DNA from: Flavobacteriaceae bacterium | Lineage (GTDB): Bacteria > Bacteroidota > Bacteroidia > Flavobacteriales > Flavobacteriaceae | Direction of reading: 5' to 3' | DNA: 64,000 bases | NCBI GenBank assembly: GCA_013003555.1 | Contig: JABDIV010000090.1 | Coordinates: 124,001 to 188,000 of the forward strand | Shown here: in pieces, positions 52,244 through 61,167 of the stretch | How the letters are laid out: every line of letters begins with the position of its first letter | Numbering within the stretch: the first letter of the stretch is position 1 | The notes under the pieces: model-generated | The model's database searches: none | Seen by the model: only the letters and a program-made list of their open reading frames with translations | What the model was told of the DNA's origin: nothing | Program-made: the position numbers and the translations under genes

Positions 52244-54068
52244 ATTGAAAACTTTGCATTTCTACGAGGTTGCGATAGGTGCCTGCAGCGGATAGAAGTT
52301 CGTCGTGTTTGCCTTGCTCAACAATCTTGCCTTTTTGCATCACAACAATACGATCGGCTCTTTGAATTGTCGACAACCTATGTGCGATAACAATGGAGGT
52401 TCTGTTTTTCATCATGTTTTCCAGGGCTTCCTGAACCAGTCTTTCACTTTCGGTATCGAGTGCTGAGGTCGCTTCATCCAGGATCATGATCGGTGGGTTT
52501 TTTAAGACCGCTCGTGCGATACTCAGTCGCTGCTTTTGTCCGCCCGATAATTTATTCCCTGCATCACCGATATGGGTGTCAATGCCCGACGGGAGATCTT
52601 TAACGAATTCCCATGCATTCGCCACCTTAAGGGCTTCGATGATTTCGTTATCACTTGAACCTGGCTTGCCCAGACTGATATTGTTTTTAACGGAATCATT
52701 AAATAAAATGGAGTCCTGAGTCACCAACCCAATAAGTTGTCTTAATGACCGTTTGCTTAAATCTCTAATATCAACTCCGTCTATCGCTATGCTTCCGTCA
52801 TTTACATCATAAAAGCGCATTATTAGATTTGCGATGGTCGATTTTCCACTGCCTGATTGCCCGACCAATGCAACGGTTTTCCCTTTCTCAATGGAGAGTG
52901 AAAAATCCTTGAGAACCAACTCATCCTCATATTTGAAGTTTATGTTATTGAGTTCAATGGAGGTCTTAAAGTCCGAAAGCTCTTTGGCATCGATTTTATC
53001 TTCAAGAGTCGAAGTTGTATCGATGATCTGTAAAACCCTGTCAGCCGCCGCATTGCCGGCTCTGACTTTATAACTGGCCTTGGAGATTGCTTTGGCCGGG
53101 GTGAGGATTTGGTAGGCCAGTGCCATGTAACCAATAAAGGCACCACCTGAAAGCGTCTTATCGATAAGCACCATGCTTCCTCCATACCATAACAGGGCTG
53201 CAATTGTTAATATTCCAAGAAATTCGCTTGTGGGCGAGGCCAGGTTCTGCCTGTTTAATAATGTGTTTGAAAATCGATAAAACCGATTCGTGGAGTCCTT
53301 GAATTTAGAACCGAATTGGTTCTCAGCATTAAATGCTTTGATAACCTTCAATCCGCTCAGTGTTTCTTCCATGGTAGAAAGAAATTCACCTTGCTCTTTC
53401 TGTACACGATCTGATTTTCGCTTCAGGCTTTTCCCAATTCTTGATATGATAATACCTGCTATTGGAATAAAGATAAATACGAAGATGGTTAGTTTAACCG
53501 AGATCATGAACATAGCTACAATTGCAAAAAGAATGGTGAGCGGTTCTTTAATGATGAGTTCTAAGACAGCCAACAACGAATTCTTCACTTCATTTACATC
53601 ACCCGAAATCCGTGCGATGATATCGCCTTTTTTCTGCTCCGAAAAATAGGAAATAGGCAATTGAGTTACCTTCTCATATACTGCATTCCGAAGATCCTTT
53701 AACACCCCATTCCGAAGAAAAGTAATAAAGAAAAGTGCCAGGTAGTTAAAAAAGTTTTTTAGAAGAAAAAGGCTAATAATGATAACGATCATATAAAGCA
53801 AGGATCGCTGTGCACCATGGGTATCGGTTGTGGTGGTGATAAAGTAATTCATCGAATCCTGCACATAGGATTTCAAGCCATTAAACCCATCATAAACAGG
53901 TTTGTCATACACTTTCTGCCCCTCTCCAAACAGCACATTGATCATTGGCATCAGCGACACCATCGCCAGCGTGCTGAAGAGGGCGTAAAAAATGTTGCAT
54001 ACGATATTGAGTACCCCAAAACGCTTATATGGTAAAATATATTTGTAAAGTTTTTTGAGGTATTCCAT
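52242..54068 (-). CDS. ABC transporter, MsbA-like exporter (fused permease and ATPase)
   Basis: 608 residues. Six membrane helices (about 15-340) form the exporter domain, followed by an ATPase domain with Walker A VGQSGSGKST, Q-loop LVTQDSILFND, signature LSGGQKQR, Walker B IMILDEATSALD and the switch His in IVIAHRLS. It is a half-transporter that would act as a homodimer. MsbA-like proteins flip lipid A or other lipids; the substrate here is not known. It begins directly after the phosphohexomutase stop (no gap), so translation is probably coupled. Confidence 0.92.
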   Translation of the reverse strand: MEYLKKLYKYILPYKRFGVLNIVCNIFYALFSTLAMVSLMPMINVLFGEGQKVYDKPVYDGFNGLKSYVQDSMNYFITTTTDTHGAQRSLLYMIVIIISLFLLKNFFNYLALFFITFLRNGVLKDLRNAVYEKVTQLPISYFSEQKKGDIIARISGDVNEVKNSLLAVLELIIKEPLTILFAIVAMFMISVKLTIFVFIFIPIAGIIISRIGKSLKRKSDRVQKEQGEFLSTMEETLSGLKVIKAFNAENQFGSKFKDSTNRFYRFSNTLLNRQNLASPTSEFLGILTIAALLWYGGSMVLIDKTLSGGAFIGYMALAYQILTPAKAISKASYKVRAGNAAADRVLQIIDTTSTLEDKIDAKELSDFKTSIELNNINFKYEDELVLKDFSLSIEKGKTVALVGQSGSGKSTIANLIMRFYDVNDGSIAIDGVDIRDLSKRSLRQLIGLVTQDSILFNDSVKNNISLGKPGSSDNEIIEALKVANAWEFVKDLPSGIDTHIGDAGNKLSGGQKQRLSIARAVLKNPPIMILDEATSALDTESERLVQEALENMMKNRTSIVIAHRLSTIQRADRIVVMQKGKIVEQGKHDELLSAAGTYRNLVEMQSFQ

Positions 54069-55799
54069 TTAATTGAGTTTCATGTCCTCAAGAATCGCGT
54101 CAATGCGTGATTCGAGTTCACTGTTTACCTTTTGAAAATCACTTTTATCTCTCAATTCGGTATTCACACTGATATAGAATTTGATCTTCGGCTCTGTACC
54201 GCTGGGTCTCAGGGCAACCTTGCTGCCGTCTTCGGTATAATAGATCAGAACATTTGATTTTGGAATATCTATTTGCGTTTCTATCCCATCAATCATGTTC
54301 CTGGCGATTGACAATTGGTAATCCTCTACTTTAACAACTTTAGATCCGTTCAGACTCTTCAACGGATTTTCTCTGGCATCGATCATCATTTGTTTAATGA
54401 CTTCTGCTCCCTCAATACCTTTCTTTGTCAGTGAGACCAGTCGTTCCTTGAAAAACCCGTGCTCAACATATAAGTCGATCAATTCTTTATAAAAAGAGGA
54501 ACCCCTTGACTTAGCATTTGCTGCGATCTCACAGGCCAAAAGAGTAGCCGTTACCGCGTCTTTGTCACGAACAAAATCGCCTACCATAAAACCAAAACTT
54601 TCTTCTCCGCCACCAATGAAGTCCAGTTCCGGAAAATCATGAATCATTTTTGCGATCCACTTGAATCCGGTTAAGCCTTCCTTGTATTCAACGTTGAAAG
54701 CTTCCGCCAGTTTTTGAACCATAGGGGTCGAGACAATGGTCGATCCAATAAATTCATTCCCTTTTAACCTCCCGCTTTCCTGCCAATGTTTTATGAGAAA
54801 TTCAGTCATGACAACCATGGTTTGGTTACCATTAAGCAAGCTCATTTTTCCGTCTAAATCACGTACGGCAATACCAACACGATCGCTATCGGGGTCGGTG
54901 CCGATCACGATATCAGCATTGTGCTTATCAGCGAGATTTAGGGCCATTTTAAGCGCTTCAGGTTCTTCAGGGTTAGGTGATTTAACAGTCGGGAAATCAC
55001 CATCAGGCTTCGCCTGCTCCTCGACGATAAAAACCTGAGTATATCCGGCCCTTTTAAGTGTTTCAGGAATCAGGGTAATGGATGTACCGTGGAGTGAGGT
55101 AAAAACTATTTTTAAGTTTTCACGGCTATTTTCCGGTAGGTCAAAATGACAATTTTTTATCGATGCGTCGATAAAGGTATTGTCTATGTCTTCCCCTATA
55201 TAATTTATCAAACTCGAATTGGGTTTGAATTTAATTTCCGAATAATCGATTTGATTTATGGTCTCCACAATAAGCGCATCATGTGGCGGTACCAACTGGC
55301 CGCCATCCTCCCAGTAAACCTTATAGCCATTATATTCGGGTGGATTATGTGAAGCTGTTAACACGATGCCGCATTGGCAGTTCAAATGCTTTAATGCAAA
55401 TGATAATTCCGGGGTTGGCCGCAGATCTTCAAAGAGAAAGACTTCAATGTCATTTGCAGAAAACACATCAGCAACGATTTTAGCAAACGATTTGCTATTA
55501 TGCCTGCAATCATAAGCGATGGCTACCCGTATCTTTCGATCGGGAAACGACCGATGCAAATAATTGCTCAGACCCTGGGTATTTTTTCCAAGGGTGTACT
55601 TGTTAATTCTATTGGTGCCAACACCCATAACCCCACGCATACCACCGGTTCCAAATTCAAGATTTTTATAAAAACTTTCTTTTAATTCCTTTGGATTGGA
55701 TGCAATGAGATGTTTGATTTGCGTTTGGGTTGATTCATCAAAATCTGGGGTAAGCCAGGTGTTTACTTTGTTGAGTATATCAGGCTCTATATGGATCAT
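54069..55799 (-). CDS. phosphohexomutase (phospho-sugar mutase)
   Basis: 576 residues in the alpha-D-phosphohexomutase family. The phosphoserine loop is in [17 protein letters not shown] (about 145-160), metal-binding DPDSDRVG in [13 protein letters not shown], sugar-binding [10 protein letters not shown], and the phosphate-binding [12 protein letters not shown] near the C-terminus. The length of about 575 matches the phosphoglucomutase/phosphomannomutase subgroup that converts glucose or mannose 6- and 1-phosphates. It precedes an ABC exporter with no gap. Upstream, 135 bases without a gene hold only a weak near-match to the Fnr-type site (55892-55905). Confidence 0.92.
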   Translation of the reverse strand: MIHIEPDILNKVNTWLTPDFDESTQTQIKHLIASNPKELKESFYKNLEFGTGGMRGVMGVGTNRINKYTLGKNTQGLSNYLHRSFPDRKIRVAIAYDCRHNSKSFAKIVADVFSANDIEVFLFEDLRPTPELSFALKHLNCQCGIVLTASHNPPEYNGYKVYWEDGGQLVPPHDALIVETINQIDYSEIKFKPNSSLINYIGEDIDNTFIDASIKNCHFDLPENSRENLKIVFTSLHGTSITLIPETLKRAGYTQVFIVEEQAKPDGDFPTVKSPNPEEPEALKMALNLADKHNADIVIGTDPDSDRVGIAVRDLDGKMSLLNGNQTMVVMTEFLIKHWQESGRLKGNEFIGSTIVSTPMVQKLAEAFNVEYKEGLTGFKWIAKMIHDFPELDFIGGGEESFGFMVGDFVRDKDAVTATLLACEIAANAKSRGSSFYKELIDLYVEHGFFKERLVSLTKKGIEGAEVIKQMMIDARENPLKSLNGSKVVKVEDYQLSIARNMIDGIETQIDIPKSNVLIYYTEDGSKVALRPSGTEPKIKFYISVNTELRDKSDFQKVNSELESRIDAILEDMKLN

Positions 55800-55934
55800 A
55801 ATTAAAATAAATTAAACAACAAAAGTAACCATTTGTTGAGAGTTTGTTTGATGCTTTATGAAATTTTTAAAACCAATAGGTTTTAATTGAGAGGACAATT
55901 ATCAGACATTTGAAATGCTGGCTTAATGATCTGG

Positions 55935-56885
55935 CTAATCGAGATTTTCGGTCGATTCGATTTTGTATCTTTCCTTGTCACGGGCTGAGCGCAGGATGAT
56001 CTCACCAAGAAAACCAGCGACAAAAAATTGTGTGCCGATAATCATGGTCACAAGTGAAATATAGAATTGTGGACGTTCTGTCAACAATCGGCCGCCTGGA
56101 TTGATGAATATTTTATCAATGCCGAGGTAAGCTGCAAAAATGAGCCCGATCACGAACATCAAAGCGCCCAGTGCTCCGAAAAAATGCATTGGTCGTTTAC
56201 CAAATTTCGAAACAAACCAAATCGTGATCAAGTCGAGGAATCCGTTTATAAATCTTTCCATACCAAATTTTGTTTTTCCATATTTTCGTGCCTGGTGCTT
56301 AACCACCTTTTCACCGATTTTATCAAACCCCTGGTTTTTTGCCAAAACCGGAATATATCGATGCATTTCTCCATGAACATCGATCGTTTTAACCACCGTT
56401 TTCTTGTAGGCTTTTAAACCACAATTAAAATCATGAAGTTTTACACCGGATGTCTTTCGTGCAGCCCAGTTAAAAAGCTTGGACGGCATATTTTTCATAA
56501 TTACCGAATCGTACCGTTTCTTTTTCCATCCTGAAACCAGGTCGAAATTCTTTTCCCGTAGCAGGTTGACCAATTCGGGGATTTCTTCAGGATTGTCCTG
56601 CAGGTCGGCATCCATAGTAATAACAATATCCCCTTGAGTCGCATTAAAACCGGCATGAAGGGCTTGAGATTTACCATAATTCCGTAAAAATTTAATCCCT
56701 TTTATATTGCTATTTTGTTGTGATAAGGTTTCAATTAAATCCCAGGAACCATCGTCAGAGCCGTCATCGATGAAGATAACCTCATAAGAAAAGTGATTGG
56801 ATCGCATTACATTTTCGATCCAATCACTTAATTCATTTAAAGATTCTCTCTCGTTAAGAAGAGGTATGACTATTGATACATCCAT
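55935..56885 (-). CDS. polyprenyl-phosphate glycosyltransferase, family 2
   Basis: 316 residues. A GT2 domain (1-225) has VSIVIPLLNERESLNEL, FIDDGSDDGSWDLI, the DxD-containing ITMDADLQDNPEEI and FNCGLKAYKKTVV. Two C-terminal membrane helices (about 235-260 and 270-298) follow, as in DPM1/GtrB-like enzymes that load a sugar on undecaprenyl phosphate. It lies 7 bases after the DUF4199 gene, whose product may be a partner; the pair is common in flavobacteria. The sugar is not known. Confidence 0.9.
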   Translation of the reverse strand: MDVSIVIPLLNERESLNELSDWIENVMRSNHFSYEVIFIDDGSDDGSWDLIETLSQQNSNIKGIKFLRNYGKSQALHAGFNATQGDIVITMDADLQDNPEEIPELVNLLREKNFDLVSGWKKKRYDSVIMKNMPSKLFNWAARKTSGVKLHDFNCGLKAYKKTVVKTIDVHGEMHRYIPVLAKNQGFDKIGEKVVKHQARKYGKTKFGMERFINGFLDLITIWFVSKFGKRPMHFFGALGALMFVIGLIFAAYLGIDKIFINPGGRLLTERPQFYISLVTMIIGTQFFVAGFLGEIILRSARDKERYKIESTENLD

Positions 56886-56892
56886 TCATGCA

Positions 56893-57423
56893 TTAGGCTT
56901 GATCTGGATTTTTCTTTTTGATTATGGCCGAACCGATTAAACCGAAAATAGAATAAATCACAAGGCCGATAAGATAATTTGTTAATTGTGTGCCTATGGC
57001 GAAATTATCCTTCTTTTGGGCTTCTGCCAATTGCTGTTTTATCACATCATCGGGTGCTCCAAAACTTTCCATGCGTTCCTTGGTCACGATGAGTAATTTT
57101 TCGTTGAATTCTTTGGCAGCATCAGGATCTACAACAGTAAAGATGATAAAACCGATTACTGTTGCTAAAAGGGTGCCAACTAAAACCGTTAGAAAAAATG
57201 AAGTAAAAACGTCCTTAAATGAGATAAAACCACCCATCATCTTTTTCGATTTTACCGCTGATATAAATCCAACCACTAACACGACAATAAAGAGTCCGAT
57301 ACCATACCACCATTCGAGCATCATGTCGAGATTAACGCTCCAGGCGATTACGGTGATAAGCGAGAGGCCAAGCCCGAGGTATAATCCATAATTCAGGGCA
57401 CTTGTCTTAATAGATTTTTCCAT
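56893..57423 (-). CDS. DUF4199 membrane protein
   Basis: 176 residues with four membrane helices: about 12-28, 35-53, 72-95 and 148-168. The segment GGFISFKDVFTSFFLTVLVG after the second helix is typical of DUF4199 proteins. The periplasmic or cytoplasmic loop 100-140 is charged (KEFNEKLLIVTKERMESFG). The function is unknown. It is in an operon with the downstream GT2 gene and divergent from rpmE. Confidence 0.85.
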   Translation of the reverse strand: MEKSIKTSALNYGLYLGLGLSLITVIAWSVNLDMMLEWWYGIGLFIVVLVVGFISAVKSKKMMGGFISFKDVFTSFFLTVLVGTLLATVIGFIIFTVVDPDAAKEFNEKLLIVTKERMESFGAPDDVIKQQLAEAQKKDNFAIGTQLTNYLIGLVIYSIFGLIGSAIIKKKNPDQA

Positions 57424-57513
57424 TAGAAAATATTTTAGGTTGTTTGTAGTCTGTTAGTTTACAAAGATACTAAATCGTTACATTGTTCGGCTTATTAAAA
57501 AAAGAAATAAACA

Positions 57514-57544
57514 CTTGTCGATTTCTAAAAATTCACTAAATTTG
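57514..57544 (+). promoter_or_regulatory. rpmE promoter, Bacteroidota consensus
   Basis: CTTG (57514-57517), exactly 19 bases, TAAATTTG (57537-57544). It is the best match to TTTG-N19-TAnnTTTG in the window. Transcription starts near 57550, and an AAAAGG ribosome-binding-like stretch is at 57561-57566. Confidence 0.75.
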
Positions 57545-57576
57545 CAGCTCGAAAATTGATAAAAGGTTTATCTGTC

Positions 57577-57828
57577 ATGCAAAAGGAAATACATCCGGAA
57601 AATTATCGACTTGTAGCATTTAAGGATATGTCGAATGATGATGTCTTTATTACAAAGTCAACAGCCGATTCGAATGAAACAATAGAAGTCGATGGTGTTG
57701 AATACCCATTGATCAAAATGGAAATTTCAAGAACTTCGCATCCATATTATACCGGTAAGTCGAAATTGGTTGACACCGCCGGACGAATCGATAAGTTCAA
57801 GAACAAATACGCTAAGTTCAAAAAATAA
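57577..57828 (+). CDS. rpmE2: 50S ribosomal protein L31, type B
   Basis: 83 residues from the ATG at 57577 (MQKEIHPENYRLV). The TTG 21 bases earlier is rejected because the ribosome-binding-like AAAAGG lies between. It has KDMSNDDVFITKSTADSNETI, YPLIKMEISRTSHPYYTGKS and GRIDKFKNKYAKF, the typical type B sequence, which lacks the zinc-binding cysteines of type A. It is part of the large ribosomal subunit. It has its own promoter and terminator. Confidence 0.95.
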   Translation: MQKEIHPENYRLVAFKDMSNDDVFITKSTADSNETIEVDGVEYPLIKMEISRTSHPYYTGKSKLVDTAGRIDKFKNKYAKFKK

Positions 57829-57851
57829 GAACTTAATAAAGATATTAGTAC

Positions 57852-57887
57852 AAAGCCTTTCAGCAATTGAAAGGCTTTTTTATTTTT
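57852..57887 (+). terminator. intrinsic terminator after rpmE
   Basis: AAAGCCTTTCA (57852-57862), loop GCAAT, TGAAAGGCTTT (57868-57878): a perfect 11-bp stem followed by TTTATTTTT. Confidence 0.92.
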
Positions 57888-57902
57888 ACAAAAACCAAGG
57901 TC

Positions 57903-59084
57903 ATGAATTATATTCTATTTGACGGTCCGCATCGCACCAACCTTTTACCTTTTACTTACACCAGACCGGTCGCGGATATAAGGATCGGGATCATGACCAT
58001 AAGGCAAAAATGGGAATCTTATCTCGGTTATACAATAACCACAGTTACAGAGGATTACTTGTCCGATAAGTATCCCATGGTGGAATTTGATCGGAATATC
58101 ATGATCAATGCTTCCTATCTGCCCAATGCCGAACTGGTTACCCTTATTAAAGGATTGGAGCCGAAACAGGCCATTTTTAATGGCGAAGATTTGATTGCCT
58201 TTTTTACAGAGGAGTCGCAGGATGATATTGACCTGGAGAGCTATTCACCTATCGAATTTGAAGGGAAGGTTTTTAAAATCGAGAATACCTGGGATATTTT
58301 TTCTAAAAACGGTGAGGCTATCCGAGATGACTTTGAGCTTTTGACAAAAGATCGCAAATCTGAAACCATTCCCGCTACGGTGAATACAATGCAAGCGCAT
58401 GATATATTTATTGAGCCTGGGGCAAAATTGAACTTTGTGACCTTGAATGCTTCATCTGGACCAATATATATCGGCAGAGATGCCGAAATTATGGAGGGTT
58501 CATTAATTCGCGGACCCTTTGCATTGTGTGAGGGTGCAACGGTGAAGATGGGAGCTAAGATCTATGGCCCTACGACAGTCGGACCCTTTAGCAAGGCGGG
58601 AGGCGAGATTAATAATTCGGTTCTTTTTGGTTATTCGAATAAAGGTCACGACGGTTTCTTAGGAAATTCAGTTCTCGGTGAATGGTGCAATCTTGGAGCC
58701 GACACCAATATTTCAAATCTAAAGAATAACTATGCTGAGGTAAGGCTGTGGGATTATGACACCGAGGGTTTTGCCCGGACAGGACTTCAGTTTTGTGGTC
58801 TAATGATGGGTGATCACAGTAAATGTGGCATAAACACTATGTTTAATACCGGCACTGTTGTTGGTGTTAATGCGAATATTTTTGGAAGCGGCTACCCAAG
58901 AAATTTTATACCCAGCTTTAGTTGGGGAGGCCATGGCGGATTTACCCTATATCAAACAAAAAAGGCATTTGAAGTTGCTCGAGAAGTTATGAGGCGGCGA
59001 CAAGTCGAATTTACACTTCAGGATGAAAACATACTCAATCATGTTTTCGAGTTGACGAGCAAATTCAGAAGACATTACCAATAA
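57903..59084 (+). CDS. GlmU-family sugar nucleotidyltransferase-like protein with left-handed beta-helix
   Basis: About 393 residues from the ATG at 57903 (MNYILFDGPHRTN); earlier codons lie in the terminator. The N-terminal part (1-180) reads NLLPFTYTRPVADIRIGIMTI, which resembles a degenerate nucleotidyltransferase fold without a clear LAGGxGTR signature. Residues about 185-370 are hexapeptide repeats of a left-handed beta-helix (GPIYIGRDAEIMEGSLIRG, GAKIYGPTTVGPFSKAGG, LGEWCNLGADTNISNLKN). Such proteins are annotated as GlmU family or putative glucose-1-phosphate thymidylyltransferase. An acyl- or acetyl-transfer activity of the helix is possible. It is followed by a small membrane protein gene. 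Confidence 0.82.
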   Translation: MNYILFDGPHRTNLLPFTYTRPVADIRIGIMTIRQKWESYLGYTITTVTEDYLSDKYPMVEFDRNIMINASYLPNAELVTLIKGLEPKQAIFNGEDLIAFFTEESQDDIDLESYSPIEFEGKVFKIENTWDIFSKNGEAIRDDFELLTKDRKSETIPATVNTMQAHDIFIEPGAKLNFVTLNASSGPIYIGRDAEIMEGSLIRGPFALCEGATVKMGAKIYGPTTVGPFSKAGGEINNSVLFGYSNKGHDGFLGNSVLGEWCNLGADTNISNLKNNYAEVRLWDYDTEGFARTGLQFCGLMMGDHSKCGINTMFNTGTVVGVNANIFGSGYPRNFIPSFSWGGHGGFTLYQTKKAFEVAREVMRRRQVEFTLQDENILNHVFELTSKFRRHYQ

Positions 59085-59089
59085 AAATA

Positions 59090-59428
59090 ATGCTCGGATT
59101 ATTAGTCATATTCTTCATAGGGAAATACTTTTATGAATTGGCGCAAAAATATAATAAGAACAAATGGCTTTATGCTATTTTGGGTATCGTCGTCTATTAT
59201 GCGGCTGGAGCAGTTTTGGGGGTAACTTTGGGTTTAGCAGATATCGTATTCGGGTTGAATATTGACTGGGATAATTCAATAGGACTCAATCTTCTTGGTT
59301 TGCCGGCAGGTATTGTGGCCGATTATGGGTTTTTTTACTTCCTTCGGAAAAAATGGAAAAATGAATTTACCGTCCCTGAAGACGAGATCATGAAAATAGG
59401 AGAATCGCTTGATGAAACTAAATACTAG
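59090..59428 (+). CDS. small hypothetical membrane protein
   Basis: 112 residues with three hydrophobic segments (LLVIFFIGKYFYELA, WLYAILGIVVYYAAGAVLGVTLG, LNLLGLPAGIVADYGFFYFL) and a charged C-terminal tail. I do not recognise the family beyond its flavobacterial look. It starts 5 bases after the GlmU-like gene, so it is co-transcribed. It ends 1 base before the convergent peptide-binding gene. Confidence 0.7.
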   Translation: MLGLLVIFFIGKYFYELAQKYNKNKWLYAILGIVVYYAAGAVLGVTLGLADIVFGLNIDWDNSIGLNLLGLPAGIVADYGFFYFLRKKWKNEFTVPEDEIMKIGESLDETKY

Positions 59429-59429
59429 A

Positions 59430-61019
59430 TTATTCCTTTTTCACGCGACGTAAATCCAATAAATTGACTGGGTTGATTCCCAGTCCCTTAACTTCTTTTC
59501 TTGTAAATCGGACAACTTCATCATAAAAAAGCGGGACAACCGGTGTGGCCTGCATAACCAAAGAGTCCATTTTAGTATATAAGTTTTCACGTGCTTTGGT
59601 ATCGGTCTGTAAAAAGGCAGTTTCGTACCACAAATCGAAATCCGGATTTGTAAAATGAGTATAATTGGGTCCGCCGGGGGCGAAATTCTTACTGTAATAT
59701 AACGAGAGATAATTTTCAGCATCGGGATAGTCGGCTATCCAGCTGGCCCTGAACATATTTAATTTTCCGTTTGCTTTTGAGTCCTTTAAACTTGAGGCAG
59801 GGACGACATCAACTACGATCTCCAGGCCCGATTTCTGCAGCTCTCTTTGAATGAATTCACAAAAACTCAGATAATTGCTGGTCGTGGTTAAGGTCACTGT
59901 GGGATTGCTTATGCCACTTTCTTTTTTAAAAAGAGAAACCAGGGCTTTCGATTGTTCCGGATCGTATCTGAAACCGATTGAATCATCAAACCCGGGAAGC
60001 CCTTTTGGAATGAATCCGCCATTAGCTGGAATTCCGATGCCGTTTCTTAAATAGGTCATCATTTTTTTACGATCGAATCCAAGGTTTATAGCTTTTCTAA
60101 TCAATTCTGATTGCACTTCAGGAACTTCAGCTTCCATAAAGAATGCCAGGTATTCGGTGTTTAAATAAGGTCCGCGAATCATATTAACATCTTTCACATA
60201 GCGAGATTGCAGCTGACCTGTAGCCGTTAGGATTTCATCCTTGTAGGAGGCATCGAGTCCGCTAACAAAATCGATATTTCCCTGAGCGAACTGAAGGAAT
60301 TCACTTTGTTTATCCGGTAAAAAAGTAATGGCTACTGCCTCAAGATGGGGGAGGGACTGTCCGTTTTCATCCCGTTCAAAATAATCTGGATTTTTTCGAA
60401 ATACAAGTTTGATGTTTTCCTCCCAGCGTTTGAAATAAAAAGGACCGGTTCCTATGGGATTTGCCCGGAAGTCATTTTTATAATGCTCAACAATCTCCCG
60501 TGGAACAACGGAACAGTATTTCATGCTGAGTAAGCCCAGAAAAGCCGGAAACGGTTGTTTCAACTTAATCATTAATACCGAATCGTTTATCGCTTTAAAT
60601 GAATCGACCTTTCCCATAACCCAGCGACCTGGCGATGCAAGACGATTGTCGATCAGACGATTTAGGCTATACTCAAAATCAATGGCTTTAACGGCCCGCG
60701 TACTGTCCGGCCCGAACAATTCATGCTTGTGAAAAAACACATCTTTTCTCAGCGTAAATATATACTCCTTTCCATCTTCAGAGATCTGCCATGATTCGGC
60801 TATACTGGGTTGAACACGCATTTGATCATCCATTTGAACCAAACCATTAAACAGCTGATTGGTCGCCCAAATATCGGCCAGGTCTTTTGAAAAAGCGGGA
60901 TCGAGAGAGCCGATATTTTTGTGCTCATTATATCGAAAAACCAGATGGGAACGGTCGTCCCTCGAATCACAATTCAAAAGGCACAGACCCAAGACAAAGA
61001 ATAAGATGAATTTCGACAA
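59430..61019 (-). CDS. oligopeptide-binding ABC lipoprotein (family 5 substrate-binding protein)
   Basis: 529 residues. The start is TTG at 61019; a stop two codons earlier and a proper lipoprotein signal (FILFFVLGLCLLNCDS, lipid Cys in LLNC) leave no better choice. The mature part has the family 5 pattern: IGSLDPAFSKDLADIWATNQLFNGLVQMD, PSIAESWQISEDGKEYIFTLRKDVFFH and GTGPFYFKRWEENIKL. It binds peptides or similar solutes. No permease or ATPase genes are adjacent in the window, so its transporter must be elsewhere. It is divergent from mtaB. Confidence 0.88.
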   Translation of the reverse strand: MSKFILFFVLGLCLLNCDSRDDRSHLVFRYNEHKNIGSLDPAFSKDLADIWATNQLFNGLVQMDDQMRVQPSIAESWQISEDGKEYIFTLRKDVFFHKHELFGPDSTRAVKAIDFEYSLNRLIDNRLASPGRWVMGKVDSFKAINDSVLMIKLKQPFPAFLGLLSMKYCSVVPREIVEHYKNDFRANPIGTGPFYFKRWEENIKLVFRKNPDYFERDENGQSLPHLEAVAITFLPDKQSEFLQFAQGNIDFVSGLDASYKDEILTATGQLQSRYVKDVNMIRGPYLNTEYLAFFMEAEVPEVQSELIRKAINLGFDRKKMMTYLRNGIGIPANGGFIPKGLPGFDDSIGFRYDPEQSKALVSLFKKESGISNPTVTLTTTSNYLSFCEFIQRELQKSGLEIVVDVVPASSLKDSKANGKLNMFRASWIADYPDAENYLSLYYSKNFAPGGPNYTHFTNPDFDLWYETAFLQTDTKARENLYTKMDSLVMQATPVVPLFYDEVVRFTRKEVKGLGINPVNLLDLRRVKKE

Positions 61020-61141
61020 ATTTTATAAATGATTTTATTCAGCGGAAAGATAAAACTTTAGGGTCATGCAATGAAAAATTTAATAGAATTCTTAGCTTAA
61101 ACCGCAAAACCGGCAATCCCGTTTAACCGTACTCTTTTTAT

Positions 61142-61149
61142 TACCTTTG
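61142..61149 (+). promoter_or_regulatory. -7 box of mtaB
   Basis: TACCTTTG, a perfect TAnnTTTG, followed by a leader of roughly 12 bases to the ATG at 61168. The -33 element is weak (GTTTA around 61121-61125). Confidence 0.5.
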
Positions 61150-61167
61150 CAGCCTGGATATAAAACC

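Noticed and set aside
52204-52248. A 14-codon frame (MVKEADPNSSLFFY) through the orphan terminator.
   Set aside because: It is formed by the terminator stem and its T run; no ribosome-binding signal, and the codons only reflect the hairpin.
55892-55905. Possible seventh Fnr-type site (AGGACAATTATCAG) upstream of the phosphohexomutase gene.
   Set aside because: The first half-site has lost the TGA (GGA instead), and at the expected 22-base spacing the sequence is TAAAAATT, not TAnnTTTG. There is no plus-strand gene for the other orientation.
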